Both the position numbers and the translations under genes were made by a program. Of a stretch of 64,000 nt of DNA, positions 10,982 to 19,583 are shown piece after piece (the stretch's first letter is position 1; the number at the start of each line of letters is the position of its first letter). Origin of the DNA: Tenacibaculum haliotis (GTDB taxonomy: Bacteria; Bacteroidota; Bacteroidia; Flavobacteriales; Flavobacteriaceae). Under the pieces are notes generated by a model. That model had not been told where the DNA came from. It made no database searches and worked only from the letters and a program-made list of their open reading frames with translations. The stretch covers positions 422,104 through 486,103 of the forward strand of contig NZ_JAOBTH010000029.1 of the NCBI RefSeq assembly GCF_025215075.1, read 5' to 3'.

Positions 10982-11041
10982 AAACTGTAACAGATAAAAG
11001 GTTATAGCTACTAATACATAAATCAATCTAAATTAAACACA

Positions 11042-13123
11042 ATGAAAACCATTCACAAAATGCTGTTTACTACTGCAGTTGCTTCCATAGCAATTGCTTC
11101 GTGTAAAACAGAAAGTAAACCTGAAGAGAAAAAATCTCAGGGAATTATTATTGAAAACATGGATACTTCTGTTAAACCTACAGATGATTTCTTTAGATAT
11201 GTAAACGGAACTTGGATGGACAAAACCGAGATTCCTGCTGACAGAACTTCTTGGGGTGGTTTTGGTGAATTACGTAAAAAAACGGATGCTGATGTATTGG
11301 TTATTTTAAATGATGCAATTCAAGAAAGAGATTTTCCGAAGGTAAAAGACGCTGAGGGAAATGAAATAGATTCTGATCAAGAAAAAGCAGTAAACTATTA
11401 CGAAACTATAATGGATACTGTTGCTAGAAACAAGCAAGGTACCGAGCCAATTAAGCCTTTTTTAGCTAAAATTGAAGAAATTAAAACTAAAAAAGATGTA
11501 GAAAACTACATTACAAACATGGCACCTTACGGTGGTGGTGGTTTTTATGGTTTTGGCGTTTATAACGATTTAAAAAACAGTAGCCAATACGCAGGTTATA
11601 TGGGTGCTGGTGGTTTAGGTTTATCTCGTGATTATTATATGGATGCTAAGGTTGCAGACAAATTAGCTAAATATCAAGAGTTTATTGCTAAAACATTAAT
11701 GACTTTTGGTGATGATGAAGCTACCGCTAAAAAGAACGCAGCTACTATTGTTGCTTTCGAAAAAAGTTTAGCAGAGCCAATGATGACAAAAGAAGAGCGT
11801 AGAGATACACGTAAAATGTATAACCCTATGACGGTTGCTGAATTAACTGAATTAGCTCCTGCAATTGATTGGGCTGCACATTTAGAAGGTATTGGTGTTA
11901 CTGATCTTGAGAAAATAATTGTTACCGATCTTGGATACTTTAAAGCATTAAGCGGAATTTTAGATGCTCGTTCTGTAGAAGATATTAAATTGTTATTCCG
12001 TTGGAATACTATTAACAATTCTCTTGGTTTATTATCTACCGATTTAGAAACTGCTAATTGGGAATTTTACAGTAAAGAAATGCGTGGTGCAAAGCAACAA
12101 CGCCCAAGAAACGAACGTGCTTTAGGTAATTTAAATGGTGCTGTTGGTGAAGCTTTAGGTAAACTATATGTTGATAAAATGTTTCCACCAGAAGCAAAAG
12201 CAAAAGCAAAAGAAATGATCGACAATGTAATGTTAGGTTTCGAAAAGCGTATTGCTGGTTTAGAATGGATGAGTGCTGAGACTAAAACAAAAGCATTAGA
12301 AAAGTTACACAAGTTAACGGTTAAAATTGCCTATCCTGATGTTTGGAAAGACTACTCTGAATTACAAGTAAAAGGATTAGAAAATGGTGGTTCTTATTTC
12401 GAAAACGCTAAAAACGTTACGAAGTGGAATTATAACAAAAACATGGAGAAATTAGGAAAAGCTGTAGACAGAACAGAATGGGGAATGTCTCCTCAAACTG
12501 TTAACGCTTACTTTAATCCTGTAAACAACGAAATCGTTTTTCCAGCTGCAATTTTACAACCTCCATTCTACGATTACAAAGCAGATGAAGCTGTAAATTA
12601 TGGTGGTATCGGAGCAGTAATTGGTCACGAAATCTCTCATAGTTTTGATGATTCTGGTGCTCGTTTTGATGGCGATGGAAATCTTAAAAACTGGTGGACT
12701 GATACAGATTCTGAAAAATTTGCTGTAATTGGTAAGCAATTAGTAAAACAATACAGCGATATTGTTGCTATTGATAGCATGCACTTAAATGGTGAATTTA
12801 CTTTAGGTGAAAATATTGGTGATTTAGGTGGTGTACAAGCTGCTTACGAAGGTTTACAAATTTTCTTAGAAAAGAACGGAAAACCAGCTGATATCGATGG
12901 TTATACTGCAAACCAACGTTTTTTCCTTTCTTGGGGAACAATCTGGAGAACAAAAATGCGTGATGAAGCTTTAAAGAACTTAATCATGACAAATACACAC
13001 GCTCCTGGCCAATACAGAGCGTATATGCCACTTAAAAACGTTGATGCTTTCTATGAAGCTTTTAATGTTAAAGAAGGTGATAAAATGTATTTAAAACCAG
13101 AAGAAAGAGTTAGAATCTGGTAG
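11042..13123 (+). CDS. M13-family zinc metallopeptidase, lipoprotein (neprilysin/PepO-like)
   Basis: 693 residues with a lipoprotein signal (KMLFTTAVASIAIASC). The zinc site HEISH is at residues 529-533 in AVIGHEISHSFDD, and the third ligand E590 is in GENIGDLGG, both characteristic of M13. The C-terminus (RVRIW) keeps the conserved arginine and tryptophan seen near the end of neprilysin-type enzymes. It is full length for the family. It probably acts in the periplasm or on a membrane surface, degrading oligopeptides along with the upstream S9A enzyme. A terminator follows 60 bp after the stop codon. Confidence 0.93.
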   Translation: MKTIHKMLFTTAVASIAIASCKTESKPEEKKSQGIIIENMDTSVKPTDDFFRYVNGTWMDKTEIPADRTSWGGFGELRKKTDADVLVILNDAIQERDFPKVKDAEGNEIDSDQEKAVNYYETIMDTVARNKQGTEPIKPFLAKIEEIKTKKDVENYITNMAPYGGGGFYGFGVYNDLKNSSQYAGYMGAGGLGLSRDYYMDAKVADKLAKYQEFIAKTLMTFGDDEATAKKNAATIVAFEKSLAEPMMTKEERRDTRKMYNPMTVAELTELAPAIDWAAHLEGIGVTDLEKIIVTDLGYFKALSGILDARSVEDIKLLFRWNTINNSLGLLSTDLETANWEFYSKEMRGAKQQRPRNERALGNLNGAVGEALGKLYVDKMFPPEAKAKAKEMIDNVMLGFEKRIAGLEWMSAETKTKALEKLHKLTVKIAYPDVWKDYSELQVKGLENGGSYFENAKNVTKWNYNKNMEKLGKAVDRTEWGMSPQTVNAYFNPVNNEIVFPAAILQPPFYDYKADEAVNYGGIGAVIGHEISHSFDDSGARFDGDGNLKNWWTDTDSEKFAVIGKQLVKQYSDIVAIDSMHLNGEFTLGENIGDLGGVQAAYEGLQIFLEKNGKPADIDGYTANQRFFLSWGTIWRTKMRDEALKNLIMTNTHAPGQYRAYMPLKNVDAFYEAFNVKEGDKMYLKPEERVRIW

Positions 13124-13182
13124 ACACGCAGTGTCTTCTGTAATGATTTTCTTTACGGAAAATTGTACAAACTATATCAAAG

Positions 13183-13212
13183 AAAACCGATACGAAAGTG
13201 TCGGTTTTTTTT
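13183..13212 (+). terminator. Terminator after the peptidase pair
   Basis: An 11-bp stem (AAAACCGATAC at 13183-13193 with 13198-13208, one G-T pair) closes a GAAA tetraloop and runs into a block of T residues. Confidence 0.85.
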
Positions 13213-13232
13213 ATTCCTCTCACTTCGAGTGA

Positions 13233-13338
13233 TTTTTGAGGCACGAAAAAATTGTATAGACAAGTTGGGCGTTACCGTAAACGGTCGCGCTTTCACTACT
13301 CGCTTTTTTTTCGTGCCTCAAAAAAGAGCTCAAACAAA
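13233..13338. repeat. Flavobacterial intergenic repeat, copy B, with 19-bp inverted repeat
   Basis: Perfect 19-bp arms (13233-13251 and 13306-13324, core GAGGCACG/CGTGCCTC) enclose a 54-base loop containing GTTGGGCGTTACC and GGTCGCGC. Three blocks are shared with 4278-4380. The reading frame crossing it (13163-13399) is low-complexity and created by the repeat, so I do not call it a gene. Confidence 0.8.
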
Positions 13339-13386
13339 CCGTTCAATCGCTAACGCAAAAACAATAGAAACTCTATTTTTGCAATC

Positions 13387-14322
13387 ATGCTACAGGTAAA
13401 CAATATTTCGTTTTCTTATATTAAAGAAAAAACAACACTTACAAACATCAATTTCTCTTTACAAAAAGGAGAACATGTATCTATAATGGGCGAAAGTGGC
13501 TGCGGAAAATCAACTTTATTAAAAATTATTTACGGCTTATTAGATGTTGACAAAGGAAACATCTATTGGAATGATTTTAAAATCTTAGGGCCTGCGCATT
13601 ATTTAGTTCCCGGTATCGATATTTTTAAATACGTTGCGCAAGATTTCGACTTAATGCCATTTACATCTGTAAGTGAAAACATTAAAAAATTCCTATCTCG
13701 TTTTTATCCAGAAGAAGCAGAAAAAAGAACAAGTGAGTTATTAGGGGTAATAGAAATGACTGACTTTGCCAACATCAAAGTAAAAAACTTAAGCGGTGGT
13801 CAACAACAACGCGTTGCCATTGCTCGTGCCTTAGCTAAAGAACCTGAATTGTTATTACTCGATGAACCTTTCGGACAAATAGATAATTTTAAAAAAAATT
13901 CGCTAAGTAGAAACTTATTTACCTACTTAAAGAAAAAAAATATTGCTTGTATTATAGCCACTCACGATGGTAATGACGCACTTTCTTTTGCTGATAAAAT
14001 GATTGTTATTAAAGACCATCAAATAATTGCGAATGATATACCAATGAACTTATATAAAAATCCGAAGTTAAAATATATAGCCGCTTTATTTGATGATGTA
14101 AATGAGGTTCTCATCAACAATAAAAAAGTATTATTATATCCGCATCAAATAAAAATTGTTGAAAGCTCAATAATAAAAGCAATTGTTAAAAACACGTATT
14201 TTAAAGGTAATTATTGGTTAATTGAAGTGAGTTATAATGGTGCATCCATTTTTTTAAATCACTCATCAACTATTAAAATAAAAAAAATAGTTTCATTAAA
14301 ATTTAATGAGACAGTTTTTTAA
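13387..14322 (+). CDS. ABC transporter ATP-binding protein with C-terminal accessory domain
   Basis: 311 residues. Walker A is GESGCGKST (35-43), the Q-loop is near VAQDFD, the signature is LSGGQQQRVA, Walker B is LLLLDEPF and the switch histidine is in ATHD, so the ATPase should be functional. The last 80 residues or so (from about 230) form a beta-rich extension like the TOBE-type domain of CysA/PotA/MalK-like importer ATPases. No permease or binding protein is adjacent on either side, so the partner and substrate are unknown. The gene starts 49 bp after a repeat element; I see no clear -7 box within that element. Confidence 0.85.
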   Translation: MLQVNNISFSYIKEKTTLTNINFSLQKGEHVSIMGESGCGKSTLLKIIYGLLDVDKGNIYWNDFKILGPAHYLVPGIDIFKYVAQDFDLMPFTSVSENIKKFLSRFYPEEAEKRTSELLGVIEMTDFANIKVKNLSGGQQQRVAIARALAKEPELLLLDEPFGQIDNFKKNSLSRNLFTYLKKKNIACIIATHDGNDALSFADKMIVIKDHQIIANDIPMNLYKNPKLKYIAALFDDVNEVLINNKKVLLYPHQIKIVESSIIKAIVKNTYFKGNYWLIEVSYNGASIFLNHSSTIKIKKIVSLKFNETVF

Positions 14323-14327
14323 TAAAA

Positions 14328-14361
14328 AACACACTATTATTTATATAAATAATAGTGTGTT
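14328..14361. terminator. Bidirectional terminator-like hairpin
   Basis: Perfect 16-bp arms (14328-14343 and 14346-14361, core ACACACTATTATTTA) with a 2-base spacer. The T run is on the minus-strand side, but the structure directly follows the plus-strand ABC gene and sits between convergent genes, so it probably serves both. Confidence 0.7.
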
Positions 14362-14444
14362 ATAAAAACTCTTTTTCATTTGAAGGGTGTAGCAACCTTT
14401 CCTATAATAAAAACAGATTAAGTTTATTTTACCCTACTTTTAAA

Positions 14445-14894
14445 TTAAAAAACATCATTTATTGTTTGCTGAATATTATTAAAAATAAAAACATCGCCTG
14501 TTGTTTTACCTAATAAAATACGTCCTATTGGAGACGAAACAGAAATTGCAAAATAAACGTCATTATTAACCATAAGTTTACCTGAGCTAATACTTAAAAA
14601 AAAAGACGCTTTACTTGTTTTAACTACACTTCCTAAATGTGCTACCTTAGAAACTTTATCAACATTTATTTTAGAAAGAATCTCTTTCATTTTTGTAATT
14701 CCGCTAAGTTGTTGCCCTGCTTTTTCCATTTCTAATTGCAACATTGCACGTCCTGTTTCATGCTTATCTCCTGCTGAACTTTTTGTTTCAGATTGTAATG
14801 CTTTTTGATTTGATGAAATAATTTCTTCAACTGTTTGCAGTCTTTTATTTACATATGTAACGCATTGTGCGTATAACTCTTCTTTTACCTTCAT
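14445..14894 (-). CDS. GreA/GreB-like transcript-cleavage-type factor
   Basis: 149 residues. The C-terminal half ends in SVSSPIGRILLGKTTGDVFIF, matching the FKBP-like GreA/GreB domain (SPI-R-LIGK-GD pattern). The N-terminal half is helical and contains SSAGDKHETGRAMLQ, where D43 and E46 lie where the acidic tip residues of the GreA coiled coil are found. This suggests a small RNA-polymerase secondary-channel factor. Similar Bacteroidota proteins have, as I recall, been mislabelled 3-oxoacyl-ACP synthase; nothing here supports that. The ATG overlaps the stop of the upstream FAD oxidoreductase gene by 4 bp, indicating translational coupling. Confidence 0.72.
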   Translation of the reverse strand: MKVKEELYAQCVTYVNKRLQTVEEIISSNQKALQSETKSSAGDKHETGRAMLQLEMEKAGQQLSGITKMKEILSKINVDKVSKVAHLGSVVKTSKASFFLSISSGKLMVNNDVYFAISVSSPIGRILLGKTTGDVFIFNNIQQTINDVF

Positions 14895-16000
14895 AATAAA
14901 TCTGCTAATTCTTTTCCTACCAAACTACCAATAGCAATTCCCATACCGCCTAAACGAACTCCGCAAAAAACATTATTAGATAGTTGTTTTACAATTGCTT
15001 TTTTCTGACTTCCAACGCCCATAATTCCACTCCATCGATGTTCAATTTCAAAATTAGTGTTTGGTAAAATTGTCGTTTTTAAAATTTCTTCTAATTTATT
15101 TTGAATGATTGTTGTTTCTCCAAATTCTGAGGTTTCTTCGGCTTTAAAATCGAGATTTCTTCCGCCTCCAAACAAAATTCTATCATCAATATTTCTGAAG
15201 TAATAATAACCTTTATCTAAATGAAAAGTTCCTTTAATGTGAAGATTTTTTATAGGTTTTGTAATTAACACTTGTGCTCTTGCCGGTTGTACATTTTCAT
15301 TGAGTAATTGGTTTGCAAATCCGTTTGTAGCAATACATAATTTATTGCTGGAAAAGCTAATTTGATTGGTTTGTATAGCTACTTTATTCCCAATTTCTTC
15401 AAAATTTTTAACGGTAATATTATTTAAAATTTTTATATCACTTTGCTGAATTACTTGAAGTAGCTTCGTTACCATTTTACCTGTATCAATTTGCCCTTCA
15501 AACTGATTGGTAATATAGTTTTGATGAATATTTTGAAACTCAAAAAAATTGTTATCAATCGTAAAAACATCCGAAGAAAAAAGTGGCTTTAGTAATTGGT
15601 TAATTTTATTTTTTTCAACTAAGCATTCTTCATAAAACGCTGAATCATTAAATAATTCATATCCTTTATTTTGTTGGAAATCAATATTTTTATCACCTAA
15701 ATTTTTACGAAGTAATTGTAATCCATTCCAACGTTTTTCTACTAAATTAAAAACCTCTTCTTCACTATGTGTTTTTAAATCATCTATCAATTCAGATAAA
15801 CTACCAAAACAAGCAAAACCTGCATTTTTACTACTTGCTCCTTGTGGCAACATCCCTTTTTCTAAAATTATAATTTTAGCTTTCGGATATTTTCTTCTTA
15901 AATTCAATGCACAATTTAAACCTACAATTCCACTACCAACAATGGTAAAATCTACATTTGTAAACCATTCCTTTAATTCCCAATAACTGTAATTCAACAT
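14891..16000 (-). CDS. FAD-dependent oxidoreductase (DAO family)
   Basis: 369 residues with an N-terminal dinucleotide-binding fold (FTIVGSGIVGLNCALNLRR, glycines at about 22, 24 and 27) and the DAO-type pattern GASSKNAGFACFG soon after. The C-terminal segment HRWSGIMGVG and GVRLGGMGIAIGSLVG completes the FAD pocket. The family oxidises amines or amino acids such as glycine, sarcosine or D-amino acids; the substrate is not evident. No signal peptide, so cytoplasmic. It is the first gene of a two-gene unit with the GreA-like factor (4-bp overlap). It is transcribed divergently from the lipoprotein gene at 16074. Confidence 0.85.
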   Translation of the reverse strand: MLNYSYWELKEWFTNVDFTIVGSGIVGLNCALNLRRKYPKAKIIILEKGMLPQGASSKNAGFACFGSLSELIDDLKTHSEEEVFNLVEKRWNGLQLLRKNLGDKNIDFQQNKGYELFNDSAFYEECLVEKNKINQLLKPLFSSDVFTIDNNFFEFQNIHQNYITNQFEGQIDTGKMVTKLLQVIQQSDIKILNNITVKNFEEIGNKVAIQTNQISFSSNKLCIATNGFANQLLNENVQPARAQVLITKPIKNLHIKGTFHLDKGYYYFRNIDDRILFGGGRNLDFKAEETSEFGETTIIQNKLEEILKTTILPNTNFEIEHRWSGIMGVGSQKKAIVKQLSNNVFCGVRLGGMGIAIGSLVGKELADLL

Positions 16001-16013
16001 CTTAATTTCTATA

Positions 16014-16021
16014 TATATTTG
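16014..16021 (+). promoter_or_regulatory. -7 promoter box for lipoprotein gene
   Basis: TATATTTG matches the TAnnTTTG consensus and lies 52 bp before the ATG at 16074. I see no clear TTG at the expected -33 distance. Confidence 0.45.
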
Positions 16022-16073
16022 TACCTTGGCACACTACTTGAATATTTAAATTTAAACAATAAAAAGTAATATT

Positions 16074-16559
16074 ATGAAGTTATTCGGAATCTTAATTTTG
16101 GCACTAAGCTTTACACAGTGTGCAAGCATGAAACTAGAATCAAATCCTCCTTTTACGGTTAACACCGCATCTTACTCTCATATTACTGGTGGTTTACCTG
16201 GTAACAACACACTTAATTTAATGATTGAGTTTACAGAAAACCAATCTGTCGATTTTCAAAAAGTGTATTTTCAAAATAAAGTTATAACCGCTGTAATTGA
16301 ACAAAAACAGGATAAAAATTACATTGCTGCTCGTTATAAAACCTCAACAGGTGAAGATAAAAAAGACTTAGTTTTAAATGGTGATCCTGTAAAAGAATAT
16401 GGAAATACTACTAAAAATGAAGTAAAAATTCCTTTTGAACTAAAAGAAAATGAAGCCGTAGTTACTTATAAAGTAGATGAGAAAATTCATTATTATAAAA
16501 TAAAAAATATTAAAAAAGAGAAAAGAGTTTTTATGCCCACAGCAAAACCTCAAAACTAA
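16074..16559 (+). CDS. Hypothetical lipoprotein
   Basis: 161 residues. The N-terminus MKLFGILILALSFTQCASM is a lipoprotein signal with a lipobox ending at C16. The remainder is a small predicted beta-rich domain with alternating hydrophobic strands and many lysines (for example KVYFQNKVITAVIEQ and EAVVTYKVDEKIHYYKI). I recognise no catalytic motif. It is a single gene with its own -7 box and a strong terminator 2 bp after the stop, so it is an independent unit between an oxidoreductase gene and another lipoprotein. Confidence 0.8.
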   Translation: MKLFGILILALSFTQCASMKLESNPPFTVNTASYSHITGGLPGNNTLNLMIEFTENQSVDFQKVYFQNKVITAVIEQKQDKNYIAARYKTSTGEDKKDLVLNGDPVKEYGNTTKNEVKIPFELKENEAVVTYKVDEKIHYYKIKNIKKEKRVFMPTAKPQN

Positions 16560-16560
16560 C

Positions 16561-16590
16561 AAAAACCACCTCATAATGAGGTGGTTTTTT
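16561..16590 (+). terminator. Terminator
   Basis: A GC-containing hairpin (arms 16561-16574 and 16576-16589, core ACCACCTCAT/ATGAGGTGGT) followed by T residues, immediately after the stop codon of the lipoprotein gene. Confidence 0.88.
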
Positions 16591-16643
16591 GTTTTTGGCA
16601 CGTATTTTGAAATTGAGTAATCATAACCATAAAACCAATGCTT

Positions 16644-17555
16644 ATGAAACGTATAAAATTACTCTTATTTACAATTATAGCAAGTATAGCTTTAACGTCT
16701 TGTGTGGTTCAGGATACAGATTTTTCTTTAAACGAATACATTTCAAGCTATGACTTATGGTATATTGATTATCACAGAACTACTGGTAGTGGCGATGTTT
16801 CGTTTTTATCAAAAGCTTTTACAGTTTCTTTTTTAAACGGAACCATGTATGCAAATAACAATATTGTTGATATTGGTAAAACTGGTAACGGGTTAGGAAT
16901 TGCTGTAGGTGACTATGTTCCTCGTGGAACCGTGTTAGAAACTTATCATGATTTAGATGGTAATTATAATTTTGAAGTAGTGCAATTAGCAGATGATGAA
17001 ATTAGAATTGATGATTTATCGCAAAATGTAAGTTATTATTTAATCGGATATCAAAGAAGCAATTTCAATTACGATAAGTTGTTTTACGACAACATCGAAT
17101 ATTTCTTACAAGAATATATAGGTTGGGAAAGAACAGCTACTTCTGGAGGTTCTCCAAATGTATTTGATGACGAACACTTTTTGCAATTTACACCAGAAAA
17201 TGATGTAACTTTCTATTCATCACACGATGCTTTTGGCACAAATATTGATAATATTAGTTGGGATTATGTAGGTGGTTATGAAGTTGCTAATTATAACGGT
17301 ATTAACAACTTAAAACTTTTAACACTTAATTATGATGGTGGAGATACTGAAAAATTTGAGTTAAGCGTTATAAATGATGAAAGGATACAATTATTTCACC
17401 TAAGTTCTGAAACAACGTACACTTTTTCTGGTAGAGGATTTGTACAATATTTAAAAAACGAAAATAAAAGTATTACAAAATCTTCTGTAAGGAATAACAG
17501 TAGAAAACGTACTAAAATACAACGTAAAACCGTTGATAGAAAATATTTAAAATAA
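16644..17555 (+). CDS. Hypothetical lipoprotein
   Basis: 303 residues from the ATG at 16644; an alternative ATG two codons earlier (16638) is possible. The signal MKRIKLLLFTIIASIALTSC has a clear lipobox. The mature part is rich in aromatic and acidic residues (SSYDLWYIDYHRTTGSGDVSFLSKAF, FLNGTMYANNNI) and contains an apparent internal duplication: an early block ending in a beta-rich YNFEVVQLADDEIRI and a later block with GDTEKFELSVINDERIQL. The C-terminal 35 residues are strongly basic. I do not recognise a function. It has its own terminator at 17601. Confidence 0.78.
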   Translation: MKRIKLLLFTIIASIALTSCVVQDTDFSLNEYISSYDLWYIDYHRTTGSGDVSFLSKAFTVSFLNGTMYANNNIVDIGKTGNGLGIAVGDYVPRGTVLETYHDLDGNYNFEVVQLADDEIRIDDLSQNVSYYLIGYQRSNFNYDKLFYDNIEYFLQEYIGWERTATSGGSPNVFDDEHFLQFTPENDVTFYSSHDAFGTNIDNISWDYVGGYEVANYNGINNLKLLTLNYDGGDTEKFELSVINDERIQLFHLSSETTYTFSGRGFVQYLKNENKSITKSSVRNNSRKRTKIQRKTVDRKYLK

Positions 17556-17600
17556 AGTTTGGTTAGTTGATTTTTGGTTGGGGTAGTAGCCAACTAAAGG

Positions 17601-17630
17601 AAACCGCTCTAGAAATAGAGCGGTTTTTAT
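17601..17630 (+). terminator. Terminator
   Basis: An 11-bp perfect stem (17601-17611 with 17616-17626, core AACCGCTCTA) with a 4-base loop and a trailing T run, 45 bp after the lipoprotein stop. Confidence 0.88.
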
Positions 17631-17684
17631 GTTTTATAATATATGCTTAACATAAAATATTTTACCTTTATAAAAAAACAAAAA

Positions 17685-18440
17685 ATGCAACAAACAGCCT
17701 TAATTACTGGAGCAACTTCAGGTATTGGTAAAGCAACCGCTCGTCTTTTTGCTAAAAATAATATCAACCTTATTATTTGTGGAAGACGTACTGAAAAACT
17801 ACAAGAACTTCAACAAGAATTATCAACCTTAACAAAAGTACATACCTTACAATTTGATGTTCGTTATAAAGAACAAGTGCAACAAGCCATTGGTAATTTA
17901 CCTGATGAATTTAAGCATATTGATATTTTGATTAATAATGCAGGAAATGCCCACGGGTTAAGTAGTATTCAAGACGGAAGTATTGATGATTGGGATGCCA
18001 TGATTGATGGAAATGTAAAAGGTTTATTATATGTTTCAAAAGCAATAATTCCGCAAATGGTTGATAGAAACAACGGATTTATTCTTAATATCGGCTCTAT
18101 TGCTGGTAAAGACGTATATCCTAACGGAAATGTATATTGTGCTTCTAAATTCGCTGTAAACGCTTTAAATAAAGGAATGCGTATTGATTTAAACAAACAC
18201 AATATTAGAGTTTCTGCTATTCATCCAGGATTGGTAGAAACCGAGTTTTCAGATGTTCGTTTTAAAGGAGATACCGAAAGAGCAAAAACCGTATACCAAG
18301 GCTACAAAGCATTACAACCCGAAGATATTGCCGATATTATTTACTTTGTTATTAGCAGGCCTTACCATGTAAATATTGAAGATTTAGTGGTGTATCCTAC
18401 CGCGCAAGCTACCGCATCAATTATAAATAAAAATGCATAA
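17685..18440 (+). CDS. Short-chain dehydrogenase/reductase (SDR)
   Basis: 251 residues from the ATG at 17685. An upstream in-frame ATG at 17643 precedes a near-consensus -7 box (TACCTTTA, 17663-17670), so it should not be transcribed. The classical SDR motifs are complete: cofactor loop TGATSGIGKAT (8-18), NNAG (84-87), catalytic S138, Y151 and K155 (YCASK). The arginine pair after the second strand (CGRRTEKL) favours NADP(H). The closest functional type I recognise is the YdfG-like 3-hydroxy acid or serine dehydrogenase group, but the substrate is not certain. It is followed after 3 bp by an AlbA_2-domain gene, so they are probably co-transcribed. Confidence 0.9.
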   Translation: MQQTALITGATSGIGKATARLFAKNNINLIICGRRTEKLQELQQELSTLTKVHTLQFDVRYKEQVQQAIGNLPDEFKHIDILINNAGNAHGLSSIQDGSIDDWDAMIDGNVKGLLYVSKAIIPQMVDRNNGFILNIGSIAGKDVYPNGNVYCASKFAVNALNKGMRIDLNKHNIRVSAIHPGLVETEFSDVRFKGDTERAKTVYQGYKALQPEDIADIIYFVISRPYHVNIEDLVVYPTAQATASIINKNA

Positions 18441-18443
18441 ATT

Positions 18444-19583
18444 GTGATTAACAAACGTCTTTTAATTAAAAACCTTCTTTCTCATAACGATGAAAATAGT
18501 TTTTATGATAAAAAACAAAAATTATCCTTAAATTCAAAAGAAGGAAAAGCTAAATTTATAAAACATGTTTGTGCCTTATCTAACTCAAACCCTAGTAATA
18601 ACTCATACATTGTTATTGGGGTTAAAGATGAAGAAAATAAGATTTTAGGAGTTGATTTTTATGATGATAGTAAAATTCAGAATTTAATAAACGCTTACTT
18701 AAACAATCCTCCAAAAATAGAATATGAAAATGTTCCTTTTCCACGTTTGCCGCGTCATAAAGTAATAGGTTTAGTAACTATTTATCCTAATAGTAAAATT
18801 ACATCACTTTTAAAAAATATTTGGAAATACCGTAAAAACACTATTTTTTTTCGCAGAGGAAGTAACTCAATGCCTTCTGAAGGCAATTTTACCTTAAATG
18901 ATGCAAATACTACTATTGTAGCTGCAATCGAAAAAAACGCTAGCAACAATATACAATTAACTCTCGATGGTGTTTTTGATTTTATCAACAATCACAAGCC
19001 TAAATATAATCCGCAATACAAAGTGTTTAACGAGCAGTTTGTATTGTGTTGGGCTGGAAAAAAGAAACTAATTAACCATGAAATATTTTATACTAGAGTA
19101 GATATTGAATTGATAAATGAACAAGTTCGTTTGTTTTTTTCTGCCTTAGATGATGTTCAGATTAGCTACAATGAACAATCGTTTATAATTACCGAATATA
19201 TTGTTTTAGGAATCGATGGCGCTGAAAAACATTATCCGTTAGAAAAAACAATTATTCATTTTAAAGGTAATGGTAAACATGATATTATAACCGAATTTTT
19301 GTTTGAAGCTCCTCAATACGATAAAACTATTTTACATCATATTTATAACAATAACAATGCTATTATTACCAAAATTGAGAATAATAAACAGCTTTCGATA
19401 ACTGAATCTGAAAACGTTTACAAACTACCTACCTCCTATTTAATATGCTATTTAAACGGGGTTTTAGACGCACCTCAACAGCTAAAAAAAATAAAAAATT
19501 ATATTAAAAATTTAGAAGATAAAACTGCCTATATAAAATACAAAGAAGCAATGCGTGTGTTGCGTAAAGTGAAATATAATTAA
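18444..19583 (+). CDS. Schlafen-type AlbA_2 domain protein (GTG start)
   Basis: 379 residues. It starts at a GTG 3 bp after the SDR stop codon; there is no nearby ATG that keeps the N-terminal domain. Residues 10-150 resemble the AlbA_2 (schlafen) domain: an ENSFYDKK start, KFIKHVCALSNSNPSNNSYIVIGV with a following acidic turn (KDEENKILGVD), and IFFRRGSNSMP at the end. AlbA_2 proteins bind nucleic acid and are found in regulators and in defence-related proteins. The C-terminal 220 residues are not recognised. Its stop codon overlaps the convergent hipA stop in a shared TTAA. Whether it acts with the SDR or with hipBA is unknown. Confidence 0.75.
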   Translation: MINKRLLIKNLLSHNDENSFYDKKQKLSLNSKEGKAKFIKHVCALSNSNPSNNSYIVIGVKDEENKILGVDFYDDSKIQNLINAYLNNPPKIEYENVPFPRLPRHKVIGLVTIYPNSKITSLLKNIWKYRKNTIFFRRGSNSMPSEGNFTLNDANTTIVAAIEKNASNNIQLTLDGVFDFINNHKPKYNPQYKVFNEQFVLCWAGKKKLINHEIFYTRVDIELINEQVRLFFSALDDVQISYNEQSFIITEYIVLGIDGAEKHYPLEKTIIHFKGNGKHDIITEFLFEAPQYDKTILHHIYNNNNAIITKIENNKQLSITESENVYKLPTSYLICYLNGVLDAPQQLKKIKNYIKNLEDKTAYIKYKEAMRVLRKVKYN

